NCBI GenBank assembly: GCA_051960855.1
Contig: JBQCDV010000031.1
Location: 1-42,238 of the forward strand
Reading direction: 5' to 3'
Source: JBQCDV01 sp051960855
Lineage (GTDB): Bacteria; Actinomycetota; Actinomycetes; JAJZTN01
DNA length: 42,238 bases
The notes beneath the pieces were generated by a model. It worked only from the letters and a program-made list of their open reading frames with translations. It did no database searches and had not been told where the DNA came from. The position numbers were made by a program, and so were the translations under genes. How positions within the stretch are numbered: position 1 is the first letter of the stretch; every line of letters starts with the position of its first letter. Below are positions 1 through 8,257 of the stretch, one piece after another.

Positions 1-391
1 TAGGCCGCGCTGCTAACCCGGTCTCCGTGTGTGGTGGCCGCGCGTCGACAAGCCTGACTTTCGAACGACGCAGCTCGCGGCCGGCCGCCGTCACGAAGGC
101 ACTCGTCGCTGCCTTGCTGGCGCTGTACGCCGCCATTCCCGCGGTCGGCTGCTCGCTGACCACAGCCGTGATGACGACCGCCCAGGCATCTCGACCCCCG
201 GACCTGCACCTTGAAGTGCATCGGGATGGCGCCGGCAGTCACGACGAACCTCGGCCTGCTCCTATGGGACAACGGCGACCAGGACTTGCAAAAGGACGCG
301 CGCATCCGCCGGCGATGAGAATTTCCTACGCCGGGTCAGCCTCTGCCCCCGCGCGGCCGGACGTGTCTCCTCGTGTCGCTCGAGTCTGGGT
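1..391. other. No confident gene; possible degraded remnant
   Basis: This left edge precedes the stop of the leftward iron-dependent alcohol dehydrogenase. The longest rightward frame, 27-395, contains a stretch resembling a lipoprotein signal (hydrophobic ALVAALLALYAA followed by AVGCS), but what follows is Arg/Pro/Ala-rich with no recognisable domain. No good ribosome binding site precedes its ATG, and it would run into the tail of the downstream gene. It may be a decayed gene or chance open frame in GC-rich DNA. I see no RNA gene or terminator-like hairpin here. Confidence 0.3.
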
Positions 392-1564
392 CTAGTGAGC
401 CGCAGCCACGAGAGACTCAACCTCGTCTTGTTGCGGCGTGCGCGGGTTGTTGCCGGTCACCGAGTCGGCCAGCGCCGTCGCGGCGATCGAGGCGTGCATG
501 TCCTGCTCCACGCCGAGGTCACGCAACCGGCGGCGGGCGCCGACCTCCTCCGCCAGGGCACGCACGTTGTCGATGGCGAGCCGGGCGGACCGCTCTCTGT
601 CGCCCTCCTGCCCGTTATCCCGTGCGAGACCGAGGTCGACGGCAACTGCGGCGTACTCCGGGGTCACAGTAGGCAGGTTGTAGTCCATGACCTCGGCCAG
701 GACGGCCGCCAGCGCCTCGCCGTGCACGGCGCCGACGTGGGCGCTGACGGAGTGGGCCAGACCGTGCACGAGACCCAGGCCGTTGGCTGTGAGCGCGAGT
801 CCGGCCAGATGCGCCCCCAGGAGCATCCCTGACCTGGCCTCGACGTCGCTCCCGTTGCTCATCGCCACGGGCAGCCAGCGGCTGACGAGGCGCACGGCCT
901 GGTGGGCGTAGGCCTCACCGATGGGATTGCGTCCGCGTGACGTCAAGGCCTCGACCCCGTGCACCAGAGCGTCGATGCCGGTGGCCGCTGTCGCTCGTGG
1001 CGGCAGTCCGACCGTCAGCAGGGGGTCGAGGATGGAGACCCTGGGAGTCGCTGACGCATCCCCGACGTAGATCTTGCAGCGATGCTCCGGATCGTCGATG
1101 ACTCCCCAGGAGTTCGTCTCCGACCCGGTACCTGCCGTGGTCGGGATGGCGATGACCGGCAGAGCGGGCGCAGCCGGAGGTCCTGAGAACTGGAAGTCCC
1201 GCGCACTCCCGCCGTTTGCGCCCACGAGCGCGATGCCCTTGGACGCGTCCAGGCTGGAGCCGCCACCGACGGCGACGACAACTGCCGGCCCGAAGCGACG
1301 CAGCGCCTCCCCTGCCTCGTCCATGAGCCCCACCGTGGGGTTCGGCGTCACCCCCGCAAACACCTGATGGGCCACTCCACCGTCGTCCAGGACCCGCAGG
1401 ACCTCCGGGATGACGGGGGTGTCGAGCATGGCGCGGTCGGTGACGACGAATGCCTGCGAGTGCCCCAGCTGTTGCACCAGTTCGGCCAGCCGCGCCACCG
1501 CCCGCTCGCCGAACTCGATTCGCAGGGGGGTCGCGTCCAGGCTGAACGACGAGGCGACGGTCAT
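392..1564 (-). CDS. Iron-containing alcohol dehydrogenase
   Basis: A 390-residue group III (iron-containing) alcohol dehydrogenase, cytosolic, expected to interconvert an alcohol and an aldehyde with NAD(P). The nucleotide-binding GGGSSLDASKG motif is near residues 100-110 and PTTAGTGSE near 141-149. Metal ligands fit the family pattern: D198, H202, H267 and H281, the last pair 14 residues apart. The length is normal. It is the last gene of a leftward group with an IclR regulator and a succinate-semialdehyde-type dehydrogenase, 45 bp after the latter. That pairing resembles 4-hydroxybutyrate dehydrogenase plus succinate-semialdehyde dehydrogenase, converting a terminal alcohol to an acid in two steps; this assignment is inference. 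Maleylacetate reductase, a relative in the same superfamily, is an alternative. Confidence 0.9.
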   Translation of the reverse strand: MTVASSFSLDATPLRIEFGERAVARLAELVQQLGHSQAFVVTDRAMLDTPVIPEVLRVLDDGGVAHQVFAGVTPNPTVGLMDEAGEALRRFGPAVVVAVGGGSSLDASKGIALVGANGGSARDFQFSGPPAAPALPVIAIPTTAGTGSETNSWGVIDDPEHRCKIYVGDASATPRVSILDPLLTVGLPPRATAATGIDALVHGVEALTSRGRNPIGEAYAHQAVRLVSRWLPVAMSNGSDVEARSGMLLGAHLAGLALTANGLGLVHGLAHSVSAHVGAVHGEALAAVLAEVMDYNLPTVTPEYAAVAVDLGLARDNGQEGDRERSARLAIDNVRALAEEVGARRRLRDLGVEQDMHASIAATALADSVTGNNPRTPQQDEVESLVAAAH

Positions 1565-1609
1565 CAGGAGGCCTTTGGGTTGGAGTGACGACGTTGGAGT
1601 GACGACAAA

Positions 1610-3097
1610 TCAGACGGACAGGGCGGCGTAGGTCGTGGCGAGATACTCCTCGACGCCTTCGAACCCGCCCTCGCGGCCGAGTCCGGACCACTTGACCCCG
1701 CCAAAGGGTGCCGCGGGGTTCGAGACCAGGCCGCGGTTGACGCCGACCATGCCAGCCTCGAGCTGCTCGACCACCCGCAGTGCCTTGCGCAGGTCGTGCG
1801 TGTAGACGTAGGCCACGAGCCCGAACGGCGTCGCGTTGGCTGCGTGCAGGAGGTCATCGTCGTCGTCGTAGGACTGGATGGCGGCGACAGGACCGAAGAC
1901 CTCTTCTTGCGCCAGCGGGGAGTTCGGGGCGACTCCCGTCACCACGGTCGGTGGGTAGAAGAAACCCTCCCCGGCGGGGACCTCACCGCCGACGAGGACG
2001 CGGGCGGCGTCGTTCGTGTCGAGGGTCCTCCGGACGAGGTCTGTGACCTTGCTGCGCCCGGCCTCGTCGATGAGCGGGCCGATGTCGCTGCCAGGGTCGA
2101 TCCCGGGCCCGACCTGCAGCTCCTGGAAGCGCGCGGCCAGCCGGGCCGCCAAGTCGTCGGCGAGACTGCGGTGGACGAGGAAGCGGTTGGCGGCGACACA
2201 GGACTGGCCCATGTTGCGCAGCTTGGCGAGCATCGCGCCCTCGACGGCGGCGTCGAGGTCGGCGTCGGAGAGCACGAGGAAGGGCGCGTTGCCTCCGAGC
2301 TCCATGCTCGTGCGCAGGATCGAGTCGGCGGCGGCTTTGAGCAGCAGGCGACCGACCTCCGTCGAGCCGGTGAAGGACAGCTTTCGCAGTCGCCGGTCGG
2401 AGTAGAGCGGTGCTGTTGTCTCCGCCGGCCGGCTGGTGGGCACGACGTTGAAGACTCCCGGGGGCAGACCGACGTCGCGCAGCAGTGCGGCGAGGGTGAG
2501 CGCGGACAGGGGGGTCTCCTCGGCGGGCTTGAGGACCGTGGTGCAGCCCGCGGCGACCGCGGCACCCAGCTTGCGGGTGACCATCGCCAGCGGGAAGTTC
2601 CACGGCGTGATGAGCAGGCACGGGCCGACGGCACGCTTGTGCGTGAGGATGCGGAAGTCGCCCCCGGGGGCGTTGCGGTATTCACCGCCGATGCGCACCG
2701 CCTCCTCACTGAACCACCGGAAGAACTCCGCCGCGTAGGCCACCTCGGCCCGGGACTCCGCCAGCGGCTTGCCCATCTCCAGCGTCACGAGGAGGGCGAG
2801 CTCCTCAGCGCGGGCGGTCATCTCCTCGAACGCCCGGCGCAGGATCTCGCCGCGCACACGTGGGGAGGTGCGCTCCCACGCCGGCTGAGCGCGGGACGCA
2901 GCGTCGAGCGCGGCGACGGCGTCGGCAGGGCCGCCGTCGGCGACCCGCCCGAGCTCGCGACCCGTCGACGGGTCCAGAACGCCGAAGCTGTGGTTGCTCG
3001 CCTCAGCTCCCTGCGGCGCGCGCTCCTCACCGTCGACCCAGAGGCCGCGCGGGACCGAGGCGAGGACGCGGTCGATGGAGTCGGCAATGGCGGTCAT
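1610..3097 (-). CDS. gabD: NAD(P)-dependent succinate-semialdehyde-type aldehyde dehydrogenase
   Basis: A 495-residue aldehyde dehydrogenase of the GabD type, oxidising an aldehyde to a carboxylic acid in the cytosol. Seen in the sequence: ITPWNFPL with the oxyanion Asn at N167, cofactor-binding K190 in TVLKPAEETP, SFTGSTEVG near 241-249, general base E266 in MELGGN, and catalytic cysteine C300 in GQSCVAANR. Full-length domain architecture. Its ATG overlaps the TGA of the upstream iclR gene (ATGA), so the two are probably translationally coupled. With the alcohol dehydrogenase downstream it suggests oxidation of a C4 omega-hydroxy acid or semialdehyde. The family is certain, the exact substrate is not; malic or glutaric semialdehyde are possible. 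Confidence 0.88.
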   Translation of the reverse strand: MTAIADSIDRVLASVPRGLWVDGEERAPQGAEASNHSFGVLDPSTGRELGRVADGGPADAVAALDAASRAQPAWERTSPRVRGEILRRAFEEMTARAEELALLVTLEMGKPLAESRAEVAYAAEFFRWFSEEAVRIGGEYRNAPGGDFRILTHKRAVGPCLLITPWNFPLAMVTRKLGAAVAAGCTTVLKPAEETPLSALTLAALLRDVGLPPGVFNVVPTSRPAETTAPLYSDRRLRKLSFTGSTEVGRLLLKAAADSILRTSMELGGNAPFLVLSDADLDAAVEGAMLAKLRNMGQSCVAANRFLVHRSLADDLAARLAARFQELQVGPGIDPGSDIGPLIDEAGRSKVTDLVRRTLDTNDAARVLVGGEVPAGEGFFYPPTVVTGVAPNSPLAQEEVFGPVAAIQSYDDDDDLLHAANATPFGLVAYVYTHDLRKALRVVEQLEAGMVGVNRGLVSNPAAPFGGVKWSGLGREGGFEGVEEYLATTYAALSV

Positions 3098-3930
3098 CGA
3101 GAGGCCTTCGGTGTGAGGAGGGGAGGGGCCGCCCTATCTGGGCGGGAGGTGGGAGAGCCGAGGCTGTCACTGATGGCGGCGGCGGCGGCGAGGACCTGCA
3201 CGGCGACGTCGTCCAGCTGTTCGCTCAGTCTCGCGCCCGGCGCTGCGACGTTCAGGGAGGCGACGGCGATCCCGCGAAAGTCGCGCATGGCCGCGCTCGC
3301 ACCGACGAGACCGGGCTCGAGCTCCTCGCGCACGACAGCCACGCCGGAGTCGCGAATTCGCGTCAACTCGACGAAAAGATCCGCCCGGGTCTGCAGTCGA
3401 CTCGAGGGTCTCGCCTCAGGGAGGACACCGTCGTCCGGGTACAGCCGCTCCAGCTCCGCCGTCGGCAGCGCGGCAAGGAGGACGCGTCCGGCAGAGGTGG
3501 CGTGCGCCGGCATGCTCACGCCGATCCATCCCAGGCCGCGGAAGCCGTGCGGCGGGACCTCGCTGTGCAGGGTCAGGACCTGCAGCCCGCGCAGCACACA
3601 GAGGTGGACAGTCTCGCCGAGGTCCTCGACGAGCCTGCGCATGACCGGTCGCGACAGGGCGACGAGGCCCGTTTCGACGGTGTGGGCGGCCAGGGCGAAG
3701 AGTTTCCAGCCGAGCTGCCACGTCCGGCCGTCGACCGCCTGGGCGACCAGCCCCGCTTCCGCCAGCCGATAGAGCGCCCGGCTGACCTGGCTCTTGTCGC
3801 GTCCCGTCAGGGCCGCGAGGTCCGTGAGGCGGAGCCCGCCGTCGACTGCGGCGTCCGCGAGCGCGTCGAGGAGCGCGAGGTCGCGTGAGAGACCTCGGGC
3901 GGACTCGGCTGCGACACCGGTGGACGGCAT
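3094..3930 (-). CDS. IclR family transcriptional regulator
   Basis: A 278-residue IclR-type regulator. An N-terminal winged helix-turn-helix (LTDLAALTGRDKSQVSRALYR region, about residues 45-70) precedes the typical C-terminal ligand-binding domain. The ATG at 3930 is preferred over an in-frame ATG at 3969, because a good promoter (TTGACA, 18 bp, GATAGT) lies between them and would start transcription essentially at 3930, giving a leaderless mRNA. It heads the leftward operon with the aldehyde and alcohol dehydrogenases and faces the rightward transporter operon, so it is the obvious local regulator of both. Its effector is probably the imported compound or an intermediate (inference). Confidence 0.88.
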   Translation of the reverse strand: MPSTGVAAESARGLSRDLALLDALADAAVDGGLRLTDLAALTGRDKSQVSRALYRLAEAGLVAQAVDGRTWQLGWKLFALAAHTVETGLVALSRPVMRRLVEDLGETVHLCVLRGLQVLTLHSEVPPHGFRGLGWIGVSMPAHATSAGRVLLAALPTAELERLYPDDGVLPEARPSSRLQTRADLFVELTRIRDSGVAVVREELEPGLVGASAAMRDFRGIAVASLNVAAPGARLSEQLDDVAVQVLAAAAAISDSLGSPTSRPDRAAPPLLTPKASR

Positions 3931-3936
3931 GAGCGC

Positions 3937-3966
3937 ACTATCTGACACGAGGGGTTGCAGTGTCAA
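3937..3966 (-). promoter_or_regulatory. Promoter of the iclR operon
   Basis: On the minus strand a perfect -35 TTGACA (3966-3961) is followed after 18 bp by GATAGT (3942-3937). The expected start point is at or next to the A of the ATG at 3930, so the transcript would be leaderless, which is common in actinomycetes. No Shine-Dalgarno sequence is seen before this ATG, which agrees. Confidence 0.55.
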
Positions 3967-4001
3967 CAACTTTTGTCGTTTCTATTGCAACGGCGTGTTG
4001 C
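3954..4001. promoter_or_regulatory. Candidate IclR operators in the divergent promoter gap
   Basis: Two inverted repeats lie between the divergent operons: GTTG-N6-CAAC at 3954-3967, which overlaps the iclR -35 box, and GCAAC-GGCGT-GTTGC at 3987-4001, a perfect 5-bp-arm repeat. Similar GTTG/CAAC half-sites recur in both. IclR proteins commonly autoregulate by binding palindromes of about this size; assignment to this regulator rests on position alone. Confidence 0.45.
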
Positions 4002-4043
4002 GCGGCTCTATGGTCCCGGCAACCTCGAGAAAGGGGGCCGGAG

Positions 4044-4721
4044 ATGAGTGGAGACCCGTTTGCGCCGCCCTCGCTCACGGACTACATCCGCAAGCAGTGG
4101 GGCACGCAGATCGCGAAGCTCGTGGTCGAGCAGATCGAGCTGGTCGTCATCGTCATGCTGCTCGCGACGGTCGTCGGCGTGGGGCTCGGGCTGCTGATCT
4201 GGCGACGGGCAGGTGTGGCCGAGGCAGTGATCGCCGTCGCCGCGGCTCTGCTCACCGTTCCCTCGCTGGCCCTGCTGACGCTGATGATTCCCGTCTTCGG
4301 CCTCGGCTGGACGCCTGCGGTCATCGCACTCATCGTCTACGCGCAGCTGCCCATCATCCGCAACACGGTCGTGGGCCTGCGCGGTGTGGATGCCTCGGTC
4401 CTCGAGGCGGCGCGGGCGATGGGCATGGGCCGGCGCCGCGTGCTGTGGCGCATCCAGTTCCCGCTCGCGCTGCCGGTCATCATCGCCGGGCTCCGGGTGT
4501 CGAGCATGCTGATCTTCGGCATCTCCGCGATCGCCGCCTACGTCGCCGGCCCCGGCCTGGGCGACCTGCTCTTCTCCGGGCTCGACCATCTCGGGTCCTT
4601 CAACGCGATGAACATGGCGCTCACCGGAGCCTTCGGAATCACGTTGCTCGCACTGCTCTTCGACGCCGCCCTGCTGTTGCTCATCAGGGCCACCACCAGC
4701 AGGGGTGCCGCCCATGCCTAA
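4044..4721 (+). CDS. Quaternary-amine-type ABC transporter permease (OpuCB/OsmW-like)
   Basis: A 225-residue inner-membrane permease of the glycine betaine/choline/carnitine family with about five to six hydrophobic segments. The cytoplasmic EAA-type loop reads LEAARAMGMGRRRVLWRIQFP, where the ATPase docks. The frame is open further upstream, but ATG 4044 has an excellent Shine-Dalgarno (AAGGGGGCCGGAG) and gives the usual family N-terminus. It is the first gene of a rightward operon: permease, ATPase, permease, lipoprotein, the classical OpuC/OsmU order. The ATPase start overlaps its stop. A role in osmoprotection is possible, but the catabolic genes that follow favour uptake of a carbon or nitrogen source. 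Confidence 0.88.
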   Translation: MSGDPFAPPSLTDYIRKQWGTQIAKLVVEQIELVVIVMLLATVVGVGLGLLIWRRAGVAEAVIAVAAALLTVPSLALLTLMIPVFGLGWTPAVIALIVYAQLPIIRNTVVGLRGVDASVLEAARAMGMGRRRVLWRIQFPLALPVIIAGLRVSSMLIFGISAIAAYVAGPGLGDLLFSGLDHLGSFNAMNMALTGAFGITLLALLFDAALLLLIRATTSRGAAHA

Positions 4722-5829
4722 CGTGCCTAACTCGCCCACCAGCCATGCGACCGCTCCCACACGCGGCGGCCTGCGCATCCAGCTCGACCACCTGACGAAG
4801 CACTACCCGGGGCAGCCGCGTCCCGCCGTCGAGGACGTCACGATGGACATCCCCGCCGGCGAGCTCGTCGTCTTCGTCGGACCCTCCGGCTGCGGCAAGA
4901 CGACGACGATGCGGATGATCAACCGGCTCATCGAGCCGACCAGCGGCACGATCCGGCTCGGCGACGAGGACGTGACCCACGTCGACCCCGACGACCTGCG
5001 CCGCCGCATCGGCTACGTGATCCAGCAGATCGGCCTCTTCCCGCACCTGACCATCGCGGAGAACGTCGCCACCGTCCCCAAGCTTCTCGGCTGGCCGAAG
5101 CAGCGCGTGGCTGCGCGGGTCGAGGAGCTGCTGGAGCTCGTGAGCCTCGACCCCGCGGTCTTCGCGAAGCGGTATCCGAAGCAGCTTTCCGGGGGCCAGC
5201 AGCAGCGCGTCGGCGTGGCACGCGCGCTGGCCGCCGACCCCGGAGTGCTGCTCATGGACGAGCCCTTCGGTGCCACGGACCCCATCACGCGTGTCCGCCT
5301 GCAGCGGGAGTTCCGGCGTCTGCAGCAGGAGCTCGGCAAGACGGTCGTCTTCGTCACGCATGACTTCGAGGAGGCCCTGCTGCTCGGTGACCGCGTCGCC
5401 GTGCTGTCTGAGCGTTCGCACATCGAGCAGTACGACACCCCGCTCGCGATCCTCAGCGCGCCCGCGAACGACCACGTCCGCTCTTTCGTCGGAGACTCTG
5501 CGCACGTGCGGATGCTCGGCCTGATGACCGTCGACGCGCTGCCGCTGCGTCCCGGAGCCGGGGTGGCCTCCGTCGCGGCCGACGCGTCGCTGCGCGAGGT
5601 TGTCGACCGCTTCGTCGCCGGCGCCGCGACGGTCGGCGTCCGGACCGCGGATGGCAGCACGGTTGTCGGCCATGTCACGTTCCAGGACATCAGCGACGTC
5701 CTCGGCGCCCGCGTGCAGGCCCAGCACGAGGCGGCGGCTGCTGAGGTCGCAGCCGGCGGCGCCGAGGGGGTCGGATCCGCGTGGCGTCCCAAGACGGTCC
5801 CGGCTCCGGCTCGCGCGGGAGAGCTGTGA
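4714..5829 (+). CDS. Quaternary-amine-type ABC transporter ATP-binding protein (OpuCA-like)
   Basis: A 371-residue ATPase that energises the importer encoded on both sides. It has Walker A GPSGCGKTTT (about residues 55-64), Q-loop VIQQIGLFPH, signature LSGGQQQR, Walker B VLLMDEP, and the switch His in FVTHDFEEA. The C-terminal extension of roughly 120 residues corresponds to the CBS-like regulatory part of OpuCA/ProV proteins, here looking short and degenerate. The D-loop region reads DEPFGATDPITR, where DEPFGALDPITR is usual in this family. ATG 4714, with AGGGG upstream, is chosen; a GTG at 4705 is in frame. It overlaps the preceding permease by 8 bp and the next permease by GTGA. Confidence 0.9.
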   Translation: MPNVPNSPTSHATAPTRGGLRIQLDHLTKHYPGQPRPAVEDVTMDIPAGELVVFVGPSGCGKTTTMRMINRLIEPTSGTIRLGDEDVTHVDPDDLRRRIGYVIQQIGLFPHLTIAENVATVPKLLGWPKQRVAARVEELLELVSLDPAVFAKRYPKQLSGGQQQRVGVARALAADPGVLLMDEPFGATDPITRVRLQREFRRLQQELGKTVVFVTHDFEEALLLGDRVAVLSERSHIEQYDTPLAILSAPANDHVRSFVGDSAHVRMLGLMTVDALPLRPGAGVASVAADASLREVVDRFVAGAATVGVRTADGSTVVGHVTFQDISDVLGARVQAQHEAAAAEVAAGGAEGVGSAWRPKTVPAPARAGEL

Positions 5830-6629
5830 GCGCCGCGACCCAGCTGGCGCCGGTCGACCCGCAGCTCGCTGAGGACATCGCGCCCGCGGCGCCCCGGGCG
5901 CACCGACTCCTCCGGGTCAACGGCCTCGCGCTGCAGCCCGTCGGGATCGCCGTGGCCTGCCTGCTGCTTTACCTCTACGTCTCCTCCCAGCGGCTCGACG
6001 CCATCGAGGTGCAGACGCTCAACCGGCCCTTCATCACGGCGGCGGTCATCGCGCAGGTCAAGATCGCCGTCATCGCTGCGGCGCTTATCCTCGTCATCGC
6101 CATCCCGCTCGGCATCGTCCTGTCGCGCCCATGGGCACGAAGGGTCCAGCCGGTCGTGCTCGCCCTCGCCAATGCGGGGCAGGCGTTCCCCGCTGTCGGG
6201 CTTCTCGTCTTGCTGACGATTGCTTGGGGGATCGGGCTCAAGGTCGCCCTCACAGCCTTCGTCGCCTACGGCATCCTCCCGACTCTGCGCAACACTCTCG
6301 TCGGGCTCCAGCAGGTCGACCAACCCACGGTGCAGGCGGCCCGCGGCATGGGGATGACGTCGTTTCAGGCGCTGCTCAAGGTGGAGCTCCCCCTCTCCGT
6401 CCCGGTGATCCTCGCCGGCATCCGCACCACGTTGATCCTCACGGTGGGGGTCGCAACGCTGGCGACCTTCGTCAACGCCGGCGGTCTCGGCGACATCATC
6501 GTCAACGGGATCAAGCTCAACCGCACCCCGGTCATCGTCACCGGCGGTGTCCTGACGGCCGTCGTCGCCTTCACCCTCGACTGGCTCGCCAAGGTGGCCG
6601 AGGAGGTGCTGCGCCCCCGCGGCATCTGA
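5826..6629 (+). CDS. Quaternary-amine-type ABC transporter permease, second subunit (OpuCD/OsmY-like)
   Basis: A 267-residue membrane permease, the partner of the permease at the operon start. After a soluble N-terminus of about 35 residues come a first hydrophobic helix (GIAVACLLLYLYV) and five more. The ATPase-docking loop is VQAARGMGMTSFQALLKVELP. The GTG at 5826 overlaps the ATPase stop (GTGA) and has GGGAGAG just upstream; longer in-frame starts inside the ATPase gene are less likely. Two different permeases plus one ATPase and one binding protein is the heteromeric OpuB/OpuC/OsmU arrangement. Confidence 0.88.
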   Translation: MSAATQLAPVDPQLAEDIAPAAPRAHRLLRVNGLALQPVGIAVACLLLYLYVSSQRLDAIEVQTLNRPFITAAVIAQVKIAVIAAALILVIAIPLGIVLSRPWARRVQPVVLALANAGQAFPAVGLLVLLTIAWGIGLKVALTAFVAYGILPTLRNTLVGLQQVDQPTVQAARGMGMTSFQALLKVELPLSVPVILAGIRTTLILTVGVATLATFVNAGGLGDIIVNGIKLNRTPVIVTGGVLTAVVAFTLDWLAKVAEEVLRPRGI

Positions 6630-6724
6630 GCGCCGCCGCCCTTCGCGTCTTCTCCGCCCTGCTTGCCCCTGCTCGCGATGTCCCCCACCACTTGTCTCTC
6701 TCGCGACCACAGAAGAGGTTGACC

Positions 6725-7741
6725 ATGCGCATGTCCACTCGTTTCGCTGCTCTCGGCAGCGCCCTCGCCCTGGCGCTGCTGGCCACCGGCTGCAGCTCCG
6801 ACTCCTCCCAGACGTCGAGCACCGGCTCGGCGGGCGCCGGGGGCGACTCCTCCTCCGCGGCCGCACCCAGTGGCAGCGCCGCCGCGTCCGGCGGCTCCAG
6901 CGACGCGTCCCTCAAGGGCGCGAAGTTCACCGTCGGGTCCAAGGACTTCACCGAGAGCATCCTGCTCAGCAAGATGGTCGAAGACCTGCTGAAGCAGGCG
7001 GGTGCCGACGTCGAGGACAAGACGAACATCAAGGGTTCGGTCAACACCCGCGATGCCATGCTCTCGGGCAACATCGACATGTACTGGGACTACACGGGCA
7101 CCGGCTGGCTGGTCTACCTCAAGCACGACAAGCCGATCGCCGACGCCGCGCAGCAGTACCAGTCGGTCAAGGACGAGGACCTGTCCAAGAACGGCGTGGT
7201 GTGGCTCGACGCGACGCCGATGAGCGACACGTACGCCTTCGCGATGACGCAGGCGGACGCGCAGAAGTACGGCGTCACCAACGACAGCGACATCGCCACC
7301 AAGGTCCCCGCCGACCAGCAGGTCTTCTGCCTCGAGAGCGAGTTCTCCACGCGGCCCGACGGCTGGCCCGGCTTCAAGTCCGCCTACGGTCTCTCGGGCG
7401 CGAAGACGAAGCTGCTCGACACCGGCCTGATCTACACGACGGTGGCGAAGGGTGGCACGTGCACGTTCGGGGAGGTCTTCTCGACGGACGGGCGCATCCC
7501 CGGTCTCAAGCTGCAGGTCGTCAAGGACGACAAGCACTTCTTCCCCAACTACAACGCCGCGCTGACGCTGAAGAAGGACGTGCTCGACAAGTACCCGGCG
7601 ATCGCCGACGTGGTCAACCCGCTGGCGGCGAAGATCACCGACGAGGTCATGGCGCAGCTCAACGCCCAGGTCGACGTCCAGGGTGACGACGCCGACACGG
7701 TCGCCGAGCAGTTCCTGAAGGACCAGGGACTGCTCAAGTGA
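6725..7741 (+). CDS. Glycine betaine/choline-type substrate-binding lipoprotein (OpuCC/OsmX-like)
   Basis: A 338-residue binding protein. It has a lipoprotein signal, MRMSTRFAALGSALALALLA then TGCSS with the lipidated Cys near residue 22, a Ser/Gly/Ala-rich linker to about residue 60, and then the OpuAC-type domain (FTVGSKDFTES, MYWDYTGTGW, CTFGEVFSTDGR). In this family aromatic residues such as those of the WDYTGTGW motif build the ammonium-binding cage. The frame is open far upstream, but ATG 6725 gives the signal peptide and follows AGAAGAGG. The 95-bp gap before it holds no evident promoter. Its TGA overlaps the GTG of the Fae homologue, so importer and Fae are translationally coupled. 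Confidence 0.88.
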   Translation: MRMSTRFAALGSALALALLATGCSSDSSQTSSTGSAGAGGDSSSAAAPSGSAAASGGSSDASLKGAKFTVGSKDFTESILLSKMVEDLLKQAGADVEDKTNIKGSVNTRDAMLSGNIDMYWDYTGTGWLVYLKHDKPIADAAQQYQSVKDEDLSKNGVVWLDATPMSDTYAFAMTQADAQKYGVTNDSDIATKVPADQQVFCLESEFSTRPDGWPGFKSAYGLSGAKTKLLDTGLIYTTVAKGGTCTFGEVFSTDGRIPGLKLQVVKDDKHFFPNYNAALTLKKDVLDKYPAIADVVNPLAAKITDEVMAQLNAQVDVQGDDADTVAEQFLKDQGLLK

Positions 7742-8247
7742 GCTCTCCCCTGATCGGCGAGGGGTTCGTGGGGTCCGGACCCAACGCCGCCCACATCAAC
7801 ACCGTGCTCGGCGCGAGCGACGGGCCCGCCGGAGTCGCGTGGGCGACCGCCCTCGCGACGCCGCGGCAGGGTCACGTGCCGTTCGTCGCGGTCCTCCAGC
7901 CAGGCCTGGCGGTGAAGCCCCTGACACTGTTCGTCAACAAGGCGCCGATCGAGGGTGGCCAGCACGGCCTGCTCACGTGGGGCGCCGCGCAGGCCGGGGT
8001 GGCCAGTGGGGTCGCGGAGTCCGTTGCCTCCGGCGTCATCGACAAGGGCGACGTCGACGCACTCGTCCTCGTCGCCGCCGTCTGGGTCGACCCGGCGGCG
8101 CACGACGAGGAAGAGGTCTTCCGCAACAACCGGGAAGCCACCATCACGGCGCTGCGCAACGGACGCGACGGCGCTCCCTCCGTCGACGACGTGATCGCCG
8201 CGAAGGACGCACCGACCAATCCCTTCTTCCGTCGCACGACGGCCTGA
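7738..8247 (+). CDS. fae: Formaldehyde-activating enzyme (Fae) family protein
   Basis: A 169-residue Fae homologue. Classical Fae condenses formaldehyde with tetrahydromethanopterin. Typical features are IGEGFVGSGPNAAHINTVLG near residues 5-24, with the active-site-type His in AHIN, KPLTLFVNKAPI in mid-protein, GAAQAGVASGVAESVASGVI, and a C-terminus ending in NPFF. The length matches the family (about 170). The GTG start overlaps the binding-protein stop (GTGA). No tetrahydromethanopterin pathway genes are in the window, and that pathway is generally absent from actinomycetes. The protein may therefore handle another aldehyde/cofactor pair, or scavenge formaldehyde from N-demethylation of the imported compound. 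The family call is firm; the function is open. Confidence 0.87.
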   Translation: MSSPLIGEGFVGSGPNAAHINTVLGASDGPAGVAWATALATPRQGHVPFVAVLQPGLAVKPLTLFVNKAPIEGGQHGLLTWGAAQAGVASGVAESVASGVIDKGDVDALVLVAAVWVDPAAHDEEEVFRNNREATITALRNGRDGAPSVDDVIAAKDAPTNPFFRRTTA

Positions 8248-8257
8248 GGCGCGGCTC

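Noticed and set aside
27..395. 122-residue lipoprotein-like frame at the left edge
   Set aside because: Only the first third looks like a signal sequence; no ribosome binding site, no domain, and it overlaps the neighbouring gene's end.
1796..3772. 658-codon rightward open frame
   Set aside because: It is antisense to the aldehyde dehydrogenase and iclR genes, has shadow-type composition and no domain; GC-rich antisense frames stay open by chance.
3960..4043. Longer start for the first importer permease
   Set aside because: It would lie upstream of the strong Shine-Dalgarno before ATG 4044 and adds 28 residues that do not fit the family.
5013..6866. 617-codon leftward open frame
   Set aside because: Antisense to the ABC importer genes; Arg/Asp-rich low-complexity translation with no family features.
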